Shown: positions 7,982 through 18,661 of the stretch, in pieces
Layout of the letters: each line of letters opens with the position of its first letter
Position numbering within the stretch: position 1 is the first letter of the stretch
Assembly (NCBI GenBank): GCA_964354215.1
Contig: CAYGYT010000004.1
Span: forward strand, 1 to 64,000
Length of the DNA stretch: 64,000 nt
Reading direction: 5' to 3'
From: CAVRZR01 sp964354215
GTDB lineage: Bacteria; Actinomycetota; Coriobacteriia; Anaerosomatales; CAVRZR01
The notes under the pieces: model-generated
What the model was told of the DNA's origin: nothing
Database searches by the model: none
Seen by the model: the letters and a program-made list of their open reading frames with translations, nothing else
Position numbers and translations under genes: made by a program

Positions 7982-8641
7982 ATGGATCAGCCACACACGC
8001 GAGTCCGAGCCGAGGATATCGAAGAGGCTCTGTCTCAGGTCGCCGAGATCAAGGCGGCCCGCGTTGTGTCGTCTCCCGAGGGCGTCATCCAGGAAGTCCA
8101 CGTGCTCGCTCTGCCAACCAAGGCGCCGAAGCAGCTCGTTCGCGACATCGAGTCAACGATCATGGCGCGCTTTGGCATCCCGATCGACCACAAGAAGATA
8201 TCGATCGCCCAGCTGGGGCAAGAGGCCGTCTCCAAGAATGGCTCGACGGCCCCGTCGGCTCGTCCGAGGATCGTCTCGATCAACTCAACCGTCTCGGGAG
8301 TCCGGACGACCGTTGCTGTCACCTTGGACATGGGCGGCACCGAGTACATCGGCAAAGCCGCCGGCCCAAACAGCCAGACCGGCCGACAGCGCCTCGTCGC
8401 CGATGCGACGCTGGACGCAATCTCGCAGCACGGCGACGGCCCGTACACGTTCGCTCTCGAGGACGTCTCCGTGCTGCAGCTCGGCAAGGAAGAAGTGGCC
8501 GTGGCGTGCGTGACGCTCGTGTCTACCCTTGGCGAGCAGTCGTATGCCGGATCGGCTCTGGTCAGGCAAAACGAGAAGGATTCGATTGTTCGTGCTACTC
8601 TGGACGCCATTAATCGCCGCATGGGTTTCTTGACAACCTGA
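7982..8641 (+). CDS. Conserved protein of unknown function
   Basis: A 219-residue soluble protein without signal peptide or membrane segment. Residues about 8-75 form one unit (EEALSQVAEIKAARVV, then LVRDIESTIMARFGIPIDHK) and residues about 95-215 another, with TLDMGGTEYIGKAAGPN and a repeat-like return of ATLDAISQHG / ATLDAINRRMG. I do not recognise a characterised family. A nearly full promoter precedes it, and the HD-GYP genes follow, so a link to cyclic-di-GMP signalling is possible but unproven. AGGGAG before the ATG at 7982 is a plausible ribosome site. Confidence 0.75.
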   Translation: MDQPHTRVRAEDIEEALSQVAEIKAARVVSSPEGVIQEVHVLALPTKAPKQLVRDIESTIMARFGIPIDHKKISIAQLGQEAVSKNGSTAPSARPRIVSINSTVSGVRTTVAVTLDMGGTEYIGKAAGPNSQTGRQRLVADATLDAISQHGDGPYTFALEDVSVLQLGKEEVAVACVTLVSTLGEQSYAGSALVRQNEKDSIVRATLDAINRRMGFLTT

Positions 8642-8742
8642 TACCCGGGGCTTTCGGGGCCAACACCGTGGAAAACGGTTCGAACACTGTCAGCACACAA
8701 CCGAGCGAAGCGGACAGCGTTCTTCCATTACTAGCGGAATGG

Positions 8743-8782
8743 GAGAAGACCACAAACCTTGTAGCGTTAAGGGGGTCTTCTC
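8743..8782 (+). promoter_or_regulatory. Hairpin overlapping a microprotein ribosome site
   Basis: GAGAAGACC (8743-8751) pairs perfectly with GGTCTTCTC (8774-8782); the loop contains a smaller ACAA/TTGT stem (8752-8755, 8759-8762). The right arm overlaps the AAGGGGG ribosome site (8769-8775) of the small ORF at 8786, so folding could hide that site. Confidence 0.45.
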
Positions 8783-8785
8783 ATC

Positions 8786-8860
8786 ATGAAGCGAATCGTT
8801 CTTCTTCTCAGCTCTCTCGCCGCTCTGGTTCTCGCCGGCGGCGCTTGGTACAGGATGTAG
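8786..8860 (+). CDS. Possible 24-residue hydrophobic microprotein
   Basis: ATG at 8786, ten bases after AAGGGGG, opens a 24-codon ORF beginning MKRIVLLLSSLAALVLAGG and ending with WYRM. The composition (basic start, one hydrophobic stretch, aromatic end) fits a single-span membrane peptide or an orphan signal-like peptide. It lies between the 7982 gene and the HD-GYP gene on the same strand. No homologue is known to me; coding status rests on the ribosome site, composition and position. Confidence 0.4.
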   Translation: MKRIVLLLSSLAALVLAGGAWYRM

Positions 8861-8911
8861 CATCCGCAATCGCGGTGGTTGGCCTGAATGAGAGTGGGGA
8901 CGGGGTGCCAC

Positions 8912-10246
8912 ATGGCTGAGATCAGTCAGCCGGTGCCCCGTCCTTACGCCGTCTATGCGACCCTAGTTGGCGTCATCGGCCTTGGCCTCCTCGCAAGATC
9001 CTGGTACCTGATTCCGCCACCAGCAACCCCGGTTCTTGCCCTACTCCTAGTTGCGACTCTAGTCGCGGAGTCGCTTGCCCTGGAGCTTCCAAGCGGCGCA
9101 ATCTACTCGCTCTCCTATCCTCTGACGATGGCTGTCGTGGTCATGTACGGCCCCGCAGCCGCCGGCGTGGCGGCCGTACTATCGTCCTTCAATGTCGCGG
9201 ACCTGCGCCGCAAGAAGTCGATTCTCGTCTACGTATTCAACGCGGGTCAGCTGGTGATCTCCGCCTGTGCTGCAGGGTGGTTGTACCTGGCCTTGGGGGG
9301 GCCACTCCTCGTCAGCGTCGGCGAAGAAGGGGCCAGCTACGCGGCGTTCACCGCTTCCGACTTCCCGCGGGTCCTTGTGCCTCTGCTCGCCTGCGCCCTG
9401 CTGAGCGTCTTCCTGAACGATATGCTGGTGAGTTTCGGAATCCATCTCTACTTCCGCGTTCCCTGGACACGCGTCGCATCCTCTGAAGTGGCTTGGATGA
9501 TACCGAGCCAGCTGGTGCTCGCCGGCGTGGGGTTCTCGATGGCCGAGGTGCTGTCAATCAGCCGCGTTGGCTTCCTACTCTTCGTACTGCCGCTGCTCGT
9601 GGCTAGGCAGGTCTTCCAGCGGTATTCCGGGCTGAGGGACGCATACCTCGACACAATTCGATCGCTGGTGGCGGCAATCGAGGCGAAGGATCCCTACACG
9701 AGAGGCCACTCGGAGAGGGTCACCCACTACGCGGGCCTGCTTGGGAATGCGATTGGGATGCGTCAGACGGAGCTGGAGCGGCTTGAGTACGCTGGTCTGC
9801 TACACGACGTCGGCAAGATCGGGGTTCCTGGGCGCGTACTCACAAAGCCAGGACGGCTCACCGAGGAGGAGTACGCTCGCATAAAGCAGCATCCCCACGT
9901 CGGAGCTCAGATTGTCTCTCGCGTCCCGTATCTGGCGGACATAGTCGAGTCGGTCTTGTACCACCACGAGCACTACGATGGGTCGGGGTACGGCCTTGGC
10001 ACATCGGGATCGGCAATCCCTCAGATGGCGAGGCTTCTCTCAGTGGCTGACGCGTTTGATGCCATGACGAGCGAGCGTCCCTACAGGCCGCCGTTGTCTG
10101 CGGCTGCCGCAGCGGACGAGCTGGAACGGTGCTCTGGTACTCAGTTTGACCCTCAGCTCGCTGGCGTCTTCATCGGTTTGGTGCGCGAGGGCCGTGCTGT
10201 TCCCGGAGCGAGTAGCGAACGCCTCCAAGGGGAACAAGATGGCTAG
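8912..10246 (+). CDS. Membrane-anchored HD-GYP phosphodiesterase
   Basis: A 444-residue protein. Residues about 10-240 hold a membrane sensor of six or so hydrophobic segments (SGAIYSLSYPLTMAVVVMYG is MASE-like). The rest is an HD-GYP domain that in this family cleaves cyclic di-GMP. Metal and catalytic residues are present: HSERVTHY, LLHDVGKIGVPGRVLTKPG, KQHPHVGAQI, and HHEHYDGSGYG; the family's GYP reads GYG. VADAFDAMTSERPYR is also typical. ATG 8912 follows GGGGACGGGG; an ATG at 8888 is possible. Its end overlaps the start of a degenerate paralogue by eight bases. Confidence 0.9.
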   Translation: MAEISQPVPRPYAVYATLVGVIGLGLLARSWYLIPPPATPVLALLLVATLVAESLALELPSGAIYSLSYPLTMAVVVMYGPAAAGVAAVLSSFNVADLRRKKSILVYVFNAGQLVISACAAGWLYLALGGPLLVSVGEEGASYAAFTASDFPRVLVPLLACALLSVFLNDMLVSFGIHLYFRVPWTRVASSEVAWMIPSQLVLAGVGFSMAEVLSISRVGFLLFVLPLLVARQVFQRYSGLRDAYLDTIRSLVAAIEAKDPYTRGHSERVTHYAGLLGNAIGMRQTELERLEYAGLLHDVGKIGVPGRVLTKPGRLTEEEYARIKQHPHVGAQIVSRVPYLADIVESVLYHHEHYDGSGYGLGTSGSAIPQMARLLSVADAFDAMTSERPYRPPLSAAAAADELERCSGTQFDPQLAGVFIGLVREGRAVPGASSERLQGEQDG

Positions 10247-11408
10247 GACTCGAGCCGTGTTCCTCGTGAGCTGCGTTGCTGGGCTGGTTGCCGCCTACGG
10301 GATTCTGTTGCTCGATGCGTCGGGCGTCGACTACCAGATGGGTTTGCAGTTCCTGGTCGTCGTCTTCCTGCTGAACCTGCTAGACCTGTCCATGCCCTAC
10401 GGCGAGACCATGCCCGTTGACTCCGCGATGGTGGTTGCGTGCCTGGTGCTCGCCGGTCCACTCACAGCCGCCGCTGTGACTGTCATCGCTCGCGTTGCGG
10501 TGGACTTGGCGCGCGGGGGGTCGACGGGAATGGACAGGACTCTGTCGTTGCTCAGTCGTCGGCTAGTCGCTCTTGCCGCGTGCGCGTACCTCCTCGCTGT
10601 TCTGCCCGAGCAAGTTGCGCCGTCGTATGTCGTCTACGTTGAGGGCCTGTTGGCCGGCCTCACTTTCGTCTTCCTTGAGTTGTTGCTGGCTCAAGTCCAA
10701 GCCGCTCCTCGTCTCAGAGAGAGATTCTCCCAGCTAGTTGTCGGCAACCTGATCCTGCAAGGGCCTCTGCTTGCAGCACAAGTGTCAGTGGCTGTACTGA
10801 CGGTCATCACCTACGGGCAGATGAATGTGTGGGCCCTGGCCGTCATGACTCTCCTAGTTGTTCTCATGCGGGAGTCACTCGCGCTCTTCCTTGCTATCAG
10901 GCAAGCATATCGATCTACGATTGAGGCACTGGTTGCAACAATCGAAGCACAGGATCCGGGCAGAAAGGGGCACGCTGAACGCGTGGAATCGATCGCGCGC
11001 TCCATCGCTCTGCGGCTAGGCGTTAGAGGTGGTTCGCTTGAGACTCTCGGATATGCGGCGCTCCTCCATGATGTCGACATGCTCGGACTCGATGTCGACG
11101 ATGTAGCACAGGTGGTTCAGAAACACTCGGCTGACACCGTCTTGTCCGTGCGATTCTTGGCGGATGTTGTGCCGGTTCTCAGACTGTGCGACGGTTCCGA
11201 AATGGCCGAGCCCCCGCCGTGGTCAATTCAGCAGTCTGCAGCTGTTGTTGCGTTGGCCAGCGACATGGATGACCAGGCAAATGTAGTCAACTGGGCCGAG
11301 AAGACCGGAGCGGTCGCTCGCCTATCCGAGCAGGTCGATCGTCGGGCGGTCTCCGTGGCCAAAGATGCAGCCAAGTTCGCCGTGCGGTTGGGGCGTGTCG
11401 CGGATTGA
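10239..11408 (+). CDS. Degenerate HD-GYP-like membrane protein
   Basis: A 389-residue paralogue of the preceding gene: the same membrane region (FLLNLLDLSMPYGETMPVDS) and the same linker (YRSTIEALVATIEAQDPGRK GHAERV). The catalytic signature has decayed. LLHDVD keeps the HD pair but HDxGK becomes HDVDM, the HHExxDGxGYP block is replaced by RLCDGSEMAEPP, and the domain is shortened. It is therefore probably not a phosphodiesterase and may bind cyclic di-GMP or regulate its neighbour. The start overlaps the previous stop, and the next gene starts inside this stop, so all three are translationally coupled. Confidence 0.85.
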   Translation: MARTRAVFLVSCVAGLVAAYGILLLDASGVDYQMGLQFLVVVFLLNLLDLSMPYGETMPVDSAMVVACLVLAGPLTAAAVTVIARVAVDLARGGSTGMDRTLSLLSRRLVALAACAYLLAVLPEQVAPSYVVYVEGLLAGLTFVFLELLLAQVQAAPRLRERFSQLVVGNLILQGPLLAAQVSVAVLTVITYGQMNVWALAVMTLLVVLMRESLALFLAIRQAYRSTIEALVATIEAQDPGRKGHAERVESIARSIALRLGVRGGSLETLGYAALLHDVDMLGLDVDDVAQVVQKHSADTVLSVRFLADVVPVLRLCDGSEMAEPPPWSIQQSAAVVALASDMDDQANVVNWAEKTGAVARLSEQVDRRAVSVAKDAAKFAVRLGRVAD

Positions 11409-11974
11409 TTGTCCTGGTTCTGGTAGTTGCCGTGTCGATTGCCGTTGGCCTCGTCGTCGGCGGCAAACTGGCCAACTTGGCGAGAGTGCAGTTGCGGGCA
11501 TCGGGCGCGATCGTGGCGCTCTTCCTCGTGCAGGCTCTTCTTCGCCAGGTGGGTCCGCGCTTTGGGATTCCTCGACCCAGCCTCATCGTATGGTTGTGGT
11601 GTGGCGTCAGTCTGCTGCTCACGATTGTTGCGATTGTGAATTGGCGCGTGAAGGGAATGTCGCTGATTGCTGCCGGCATTGCATTGAACTTGGTTGTGGT
11701 TGCGCTCAACGTGGGCATGCCAGTTGGCGGGGGGCTGGCGCGATGGGCAGGACTCTCGCCCGGCGAGGGCTCAATCGCGGCGCGCGGAGGTTTCTACGTT
11801 GAAGTGGACTCGCAGACGACCCTGCCTGAGCTCGGTGATGTCGTGCCGTTACCCGGACCAGCTTCGATGCGCGTACTGGTGAGCGCTGGCGACCTGATCA
11901 TGTTTCTTGGGGTGTTCGTCCTTGTTGTAGCCGGGATGCGAAGCCCCGAATCTGAAGATAGAGTCCCGGAGTAG
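11405..11974 (+). CDS. DUF5317-like membrane protein
   Basis: A 189-residue membrane protein with about four hydrophobic segments. The opening GGKLANLARVQLRASGAIVA and the central NVGMPVGGG with a following extracellular HY-type segment fit the DUF5317 pattern from actinobacteria, which has no known function. The start is a TTG that overlaps the previous stop (TTGA). It closes the HD-GYP operon, and its role there is unknown. Confidence 0.7.
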   Translation: MIVLVLVVAVSIAVGLVVGGKLANLARVQLRASGAIVALFLVQALLRQVGPRFGIPRPSLIVWLWCGVSLLLTIVAIVNWRVKGMSLIAAGIALNLVVVALNVGMPVGGGLARWAGLSPGEGSIAARGGFYVEVDSQTTLPELGDVVPLPGPASMRVLVSAGDLIMFLGVFVLVVAGMRSPESEDRVPE

Positions 11975-12027
11975 GCCACTTCTTCCCGTCGCCGCTGCAG
12001 GCACTTCCTCGGGCTCTGGTGTGGGAG

Positions 12028-12036
12028 TGCTAGAAT
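12028..12036 (+). promoter_or_regulatory. Extended -10 promoter element
   Basis: GTGCTAGAAT gives a TAGAAT -10 (12031-12036) with an upstream TGC. It lies about 45 bases before the GTG start of the large regulator. No clear -35 is present. Confidence 0.45.
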
Positions 12037-12081
12037 GCTAGTGCCCGGTGCCCCTCGGGTGAAGAATCGGGAGGATATTCT

Positions 12082-15000
12082 GTGTCTACGGACGATTGGT
12101 CCGTCTCTAGGGGCATCCCTGAATACGGAGCCGTTGCACAGCGCCCTCGGTTGACAGCGCTCATCGAATCGCACGGGCCTGGGCTCGTACTCCTTGTGGC
12201 GCCCTCCGGTTTCGGCAAGAGCGTTCTCGCGGCCCAGTACCTTGGGACGAGCGGTCGGAAGTACCCGCTTTGGGTTGACTCGGGTAGATCAGGGCGAGAC
12301 CCAATGGCGGTCCTGCGCACCGTGCTGCAGCTGCTCTCGCCCGCACAGACGGGACATCAGCCGGAAGGGACGCTCCTAGCCAAGTCACTTAGGAACGACT
12401 CGGAAGATATTGTCGAAGCGATAGCAGCGAGCGTGGCTCGACTAGATGATCCACGGCAGGCTGTCCTCGTCCTAGACGATTTCCCTGACCTAGACTCCGT
12501 CGGGGTCGACCATGTTGTCTCGCTCGGAAGACGGCTGGGAGTACTTGGCGCTCGCGTCCTCCTCACCACTCGCCGTGTTGCCCTCGGTTCCCTTGCGACG
12601 CTTCATGAAGCGCAGATCGTGGACGGAGACGACCTACGTCTAACCAAGAGCGAGGCGGCCGATGTTGCTACGGCGGTGACGGGACTCACGGCCAAGGAAA
12701 CCGACGTCGCCGCCATCCATGAGGCGTGCACGGGTCATCCCGCCGCCTTCTCGGTGCTGTTGCGTCACGCGGATCTTGGTTCGGACGGCTGGGTGCCAAA
12801 ACGCAGCCCGTCCCTTGACTTGCGCAGTCGTCTCACCTACCTGGCCGAGACTGAACTCCCGAATGATGGCCGGCTGGCTCTGCATGTCATGGCTCTCCTG
12901 GGCAAGGGGGACTTGCGCGACCTGAGGTCGTGCGGTTTGGACGTGACCTCGGGACAGCTCGATCAGCTGGGCACTGTGATGCCCCTTGTAAGAACTGGAC
13001 GTTCTACGGCGCAAAGTGCTGCTGACGAGTTCATTGTTCATGATCTGGCGCAGGAGGTCTTCAGTTCGGAGGAGTTCTACTCCGGCTCGGGTGGCGCCGG
13101 GAAGACGATCTGGGCCGAGGTCGTGCGGACCTTGGTCGCTCGAGGCGATACCGTGCGAGCGGCGCTGCTGGTAGAGAACAGGGGCGACGAACAAGAAGTA
13201 TCCGATTGGCTGCTCGTGAATGGATATCGCCTCTTGAGAGAGGGGGGAAGCCACTGCCTGGCACGAATGCTTCATCGACTACCCGTCAGCCGTTTCGTGC
13301 AGACTCCCGCCCTCCTGCTTGTTCACGCGCGCATGCTTCAAGAGCGGTCGCAGTTCGACGAGGCGATAGAGAAGGCGAACGTCGCGCGCGCAATATGCGA
13401 ACACGAGCGCGACGAGTTTCTGGCGGCCGAAAGCATGCTGGTTGCGGGCGAATGCTATCTGGACACAGGCAAGTACGATGAAGCGCTAGCTGTACTTAGC
13501 GGTCTTGTCGCTCGCCCAAACACCGGGCTCACCACGGATCAGAAGGCCTGGGCGCTTGCAGCGATGGCGGGCTGCAGCATGTACCTGGGAAAGAGCGAGG
13601 ACGCGCTTGCGCTTGCCTCGAACGCAGCGTCTATTGCCAAGGGGCAGGACTCGTCGCCTAGCATCCGCGCATACGTGCTCGGTACCGCCGGGGCCATTGC
13701 CGCACTTGTGCGCGGAGATTTGGCGGAGTCCCTCTCGCACTTCTCACTGGCGTCTGAAGTTGACCAGGTACCGAGGGCCTTGCAGGCAAAAGCCCAGGGC
13801 AACCGAGGAGTGTCGCTCTGCGAGATGGGCCGTCTGGAACGGTGCGTTGAAGCAATCGACCTCACTCTGCACACCTGTCTTGAAGCTGATCGGGGTGTCT
13901 ACCGCGGTGCCTTCCTGCCGGTCCTGGGAGCCGCACTGGTCGGCCTGGGGTCAACCGAGGCGGGAATGGGCCGACAACTGGAGGGGATAGGGCTGAGCCT
14001 CGCGTCCGGCGACCGCTACGGCGCCTCATACAACCGCATCTATCTCTCCACCGCGCTGCGCGCCGCGGACCGCGCGGAGGAGTCTCTTTCAGAGGCCGAA
14101 CAGGCGCTGGAGTTCTTCTCAGGCCTCGACGCGTCATCCCAGTGCGAGCTTGCGACGCTCGAACTCGCAGCCTCTCTGCTCGCCCTTGACGACGTGTCGG
14201 CGGCCACGCGCACGGTGGAAGCGGTGCGCGCGGGCATGAGCGGCCTCAACGCGTACCACCTCCTGCGCGCGGACATGATCCTTGCCGAGGCGGAGCGTCG
14301 GCTCGGGCGCGTCGACAAGGCGGTCGCCAGACTGATGAATCACGAGGAGTACATCCTCACAGAGAGCTCGAACTGGCAGATTGCCATGTACTGCCGCGCG
14401 TTCCCCGAGCTGCTGGGTCTGTTCGCACTTGCCATCGACACGGAGCGTCTGCCCGCTCACCTGGTTCGCATGGTGTTGCCGGAGAACGCCGAACGCGCGC
14501 TCGCGGTCGCCAAGGGCCTACTCGAGCCGAACGTGTGGAGGCGCCTCGGCCAGCGACTTCTCGGCGAGGAAGGCTTCGAGGAGTACCTGAGCCGGGACGG
14601 CCGTCCCCTGTGTCGCGTGAGGCTTTTCGGCGGGCTGGAAGTGAACGTCGGCGGGCGAATCGTATCGGAGCGCGAATGGCGCAAGCGCAAGGCACGGTTG
14701 CTGTTCGCGATGCTCGTGATTCGCCGAGGGCAGGATGTGCCGCGCGACCAGGTGTTGGAGCATCTGTGGCCCGAGATGGACGAGGCGCGCGCGAAGAACA
14801 ACCTCTACGTGATCTGGAGCGCCATGAAGAGCGCGCTCAGTCCGGAGGCCGACAAGAACGAGCCCTGTCCGTACATCGACAACACGGGTGGGGTCTGCCG
14901 GGTCGTCGCCGATTCCGTTCGATCCGACGTCGAGGAGTTCGAGCAGACGCTCTCCAAGGCACGCGAAGCGCAGACTGACGGCAAGGTGGTGGAGTCGCTA

Positions 15001-15408
15001 CGGCTCTACGAGCGCCTCGCAGAGATCTACCGCGGGGAGCTTCTGCCCGGAGACGTCTACGACGACTGGTTCGTACAAGTCCGAGATGAGTTCCGCGCCA
15101 AGTACGCAGATGCGATGCTCCAAGCGGCGTCGATGCTGCAGCGAGATGACGACCCGCTCGGCGCGCTTACGTTCGTTCGACGCGCACTCAATCAAGATCC
15201 GTGGCGGGAGGACCTCTACCAGGCCGCACTTACGTGCCAGATTGCCGCTGGCCAACGCAGCGCGGCGATCGAGACCTACCTGCAGTGTCGGAGCAAGCTG
15301 TCGGAGGACCTTGGTCTCGACCCCTCGGTGGAGACGCGCGCACTCTACGACCAGATCCTCGCGATGGAGGAGCGCCCCGCTCCTCGGCGCTCGATTCTCG
15401 ACGACTGA
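12082..15408 (+). CDS. STAND-type ATPase regulator with C-terminal BTAD domain
   Basis: A 1108-residue transcription regulator. Residues about 15-260 are a MalT-like STAND NTPase: Walker A is APSGFGKS (residue 39), and Walker B is AVLVLDDF (near 127). Residues about 330-830 are helical repeats of TPR type. From residue 843 on comes an OmpR-like winged helix (CRVRLFGGLEVNVGG, then EHLWPEMDEARAKNNLYV) followed by a BTAD domain (RGELLPGDVYDDWF, DPWREDLYQAAL, EDLGLDPSVETRALY), as in SARP regulators. The GTG at 12082 lies eight bases after GGGAGG. Such proteins sense a ligand through the ATPase/TPR part and activate transcription; ligand and targets are unknown. No biosynthetic cluster is adjacent. 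Confidence 0.9.
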   Translation: MSTDDWSVSRGIPEYGAVAQRPRLTALIESHGPGLVLLVAPSGFGKSVLAAQYLGTSGRKYPLWVDSGRSGRDPMAVLRTVLQLLSPAQTGHQPEGTLLAKSLRNDSEDIVEAIAASVARLDDPRQAVLVLDDFPDLDSVGVDHVVSLGRRLGVLGARVLLTTRRVALGSLATLHEAQIVDGDDLRLTKSEAADVATAVTGLTAKETDVAAIHEACTGHPAAFSVLLRHADLGSDGWVPKRSPSLDLRSRLTYLAETELPNDGRLALHVMALLGKGDLRDLRSCGLDVTSGQLDQLGTVMPLVRTGRSTAQSAADEFIVHDLAQEVFSSEEFYSGSGGAGKTIWAEVVRTLVARGDTVRAALLVENRGDEQEVSDWLLVNGYRLLREGGSHCLARMLHRLPVSRFVQTPALLLVHARMLQERSQFDEAIEKANVARAICEHERDEFLAAESMLVAGECYLDTGKYDEALAVLSGLVARPNTGLTTDQKAWALAAMAGCSMYLGKSEDALALASNAASIAKGQDSSPSIRAYVLGTAGAIAALVRGDLAESLSHFSLASEVDQVPRALQAKAQGNRGVSLCEMGRLERCVEAIDLTLHTCLEADRGVYRGAFLPVLGAALVGLGSTEAGMGRQLEGIGLSLASGDRYGASYNRIYLSTALRAADRAEESLSEAEQALEFFSGLDASSQCELATLELAASLLALDDVSAATRTVEAVRAGMSGLNAYHLLRADMILAEAERRLGRVDKAVARLMNHEEYILTESSNWQIAMYCRAFPELLGLFALAIDTERLPAHLVRMVLPENAERALAVAKGLLEPNVWRRLGQRLLGEEGFEEYLSRDGRPLCRVRLFGGLEVNVGGRIVSEREWRKRKARLLFAMLVIRRGQDVPRDQVLEHLWPEMDEARAKNNLYVIWSAMKSALSPEADKNEPCPYIDNTGGVCRVVADSVRSDVEEFEQTLSKAREAQTDGKVVESLRLYERLAEIYRGELLPGDVYDDWFVQVRDEFRAKYADAMLQAASMLQRDDDPLGALTFVRRALNQDPWREDLYQAALTCQIAAGQRSAAIETYLQCRSKLSEDLGLDPSVETRALYDQILAMEERPAPRRSILDD

Positions 15409-15411
15409 CCA

Positions 15412-15447
15412 GTCTTACCGGTAGCACCTGGGTGCTGAAGGTAAGAC
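15412..15447 (+). terminator. Hairpin after the large regulator
   Basis: GTCTTACC (15412-15419) pairs with GGTAAGAC (15440-15447), with AGCACC/GGTGCT stacked inside (15423-15428, 15431-15436). It starts four bases after the stop codon. No T-run follows. Confidence 0.6.
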
Positions 15448-15479
15448 CCGGGTAAGGCCCGGCTAAGCATCGCCCGCTA

Positions 15480-15705
15480 GGGTGTGGTTGTCGCGGAAAT
15501 GATCGCGATGCGGAGGGGCGATGGGGGGTTCGTAGGGCCTTCCTTTGGGAACCGAGCGAAGCGGCACGGCTCATCAGGTGATGGAGATCGGGAGACTCCA
15601 GAGGGGCACCGACAGCGAGCCGTAAAGTCCGTCATTCGGGCCCGATGGGTTCCGCAATCGTCCGCCACGCCCGGCTGGTGGTGTCACTGATGCCGCCAGC
15701 CGGGC
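15480..15705 (+). other. Structured intergenic region, possible RNA element
   Basis: Between the regulator and secA lie 468 bases without a credible gene. Inside, GGAACC (15548-15553) can pair with GGTTCC (15648-15653), ACGGCTC (15566-15572) with GAGCCGT (15617-15623), CATC with GATG (15572 and 15580), and GGAG with CTCC (15583 and 15596). A separate 13-pair hairpin (15669-15681 with 15693-15705, one G-U) ends the block. The nesting is what a structured RNA would show. I recognise no known riboswitch or RNA class in it. Confidence 0.35.
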
Positions 15706-15816
15706 AGCCGCGCCTCGTAGAAGGCGAGCGCGAGCGAGGGGGTCTGCCGTGATTGCCAAGCTCGGCTGACTGGGCTTTGACCAGCGGTTCGACGGCCGAA
15801 GAACAGGCACACCCTA

Positions 15817-15825
15817 TGCTAGAAT
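15817..15825 (+). promoter_or_regulatory. secA: Extended -10 promoter of secA
   Basis: TATGCTAGAAT carries a TAGAAT -10 at 15820-15825 with an upstream TG. The secA ATG lies about 50 bases downstream. No strong -35 is seen. Confidence 0.5.
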
Positions 15826-15876
15826 CGTTTGTACTCCCCGCGTCTTCGATTCCACCAACCGAGGTGCTGCATCACC

Positions 15877-18633
<2,757 letters not shown>

Positions 18634-18661
18634 GCGGGCGCTCTACGCGGGCGCAGACGAG

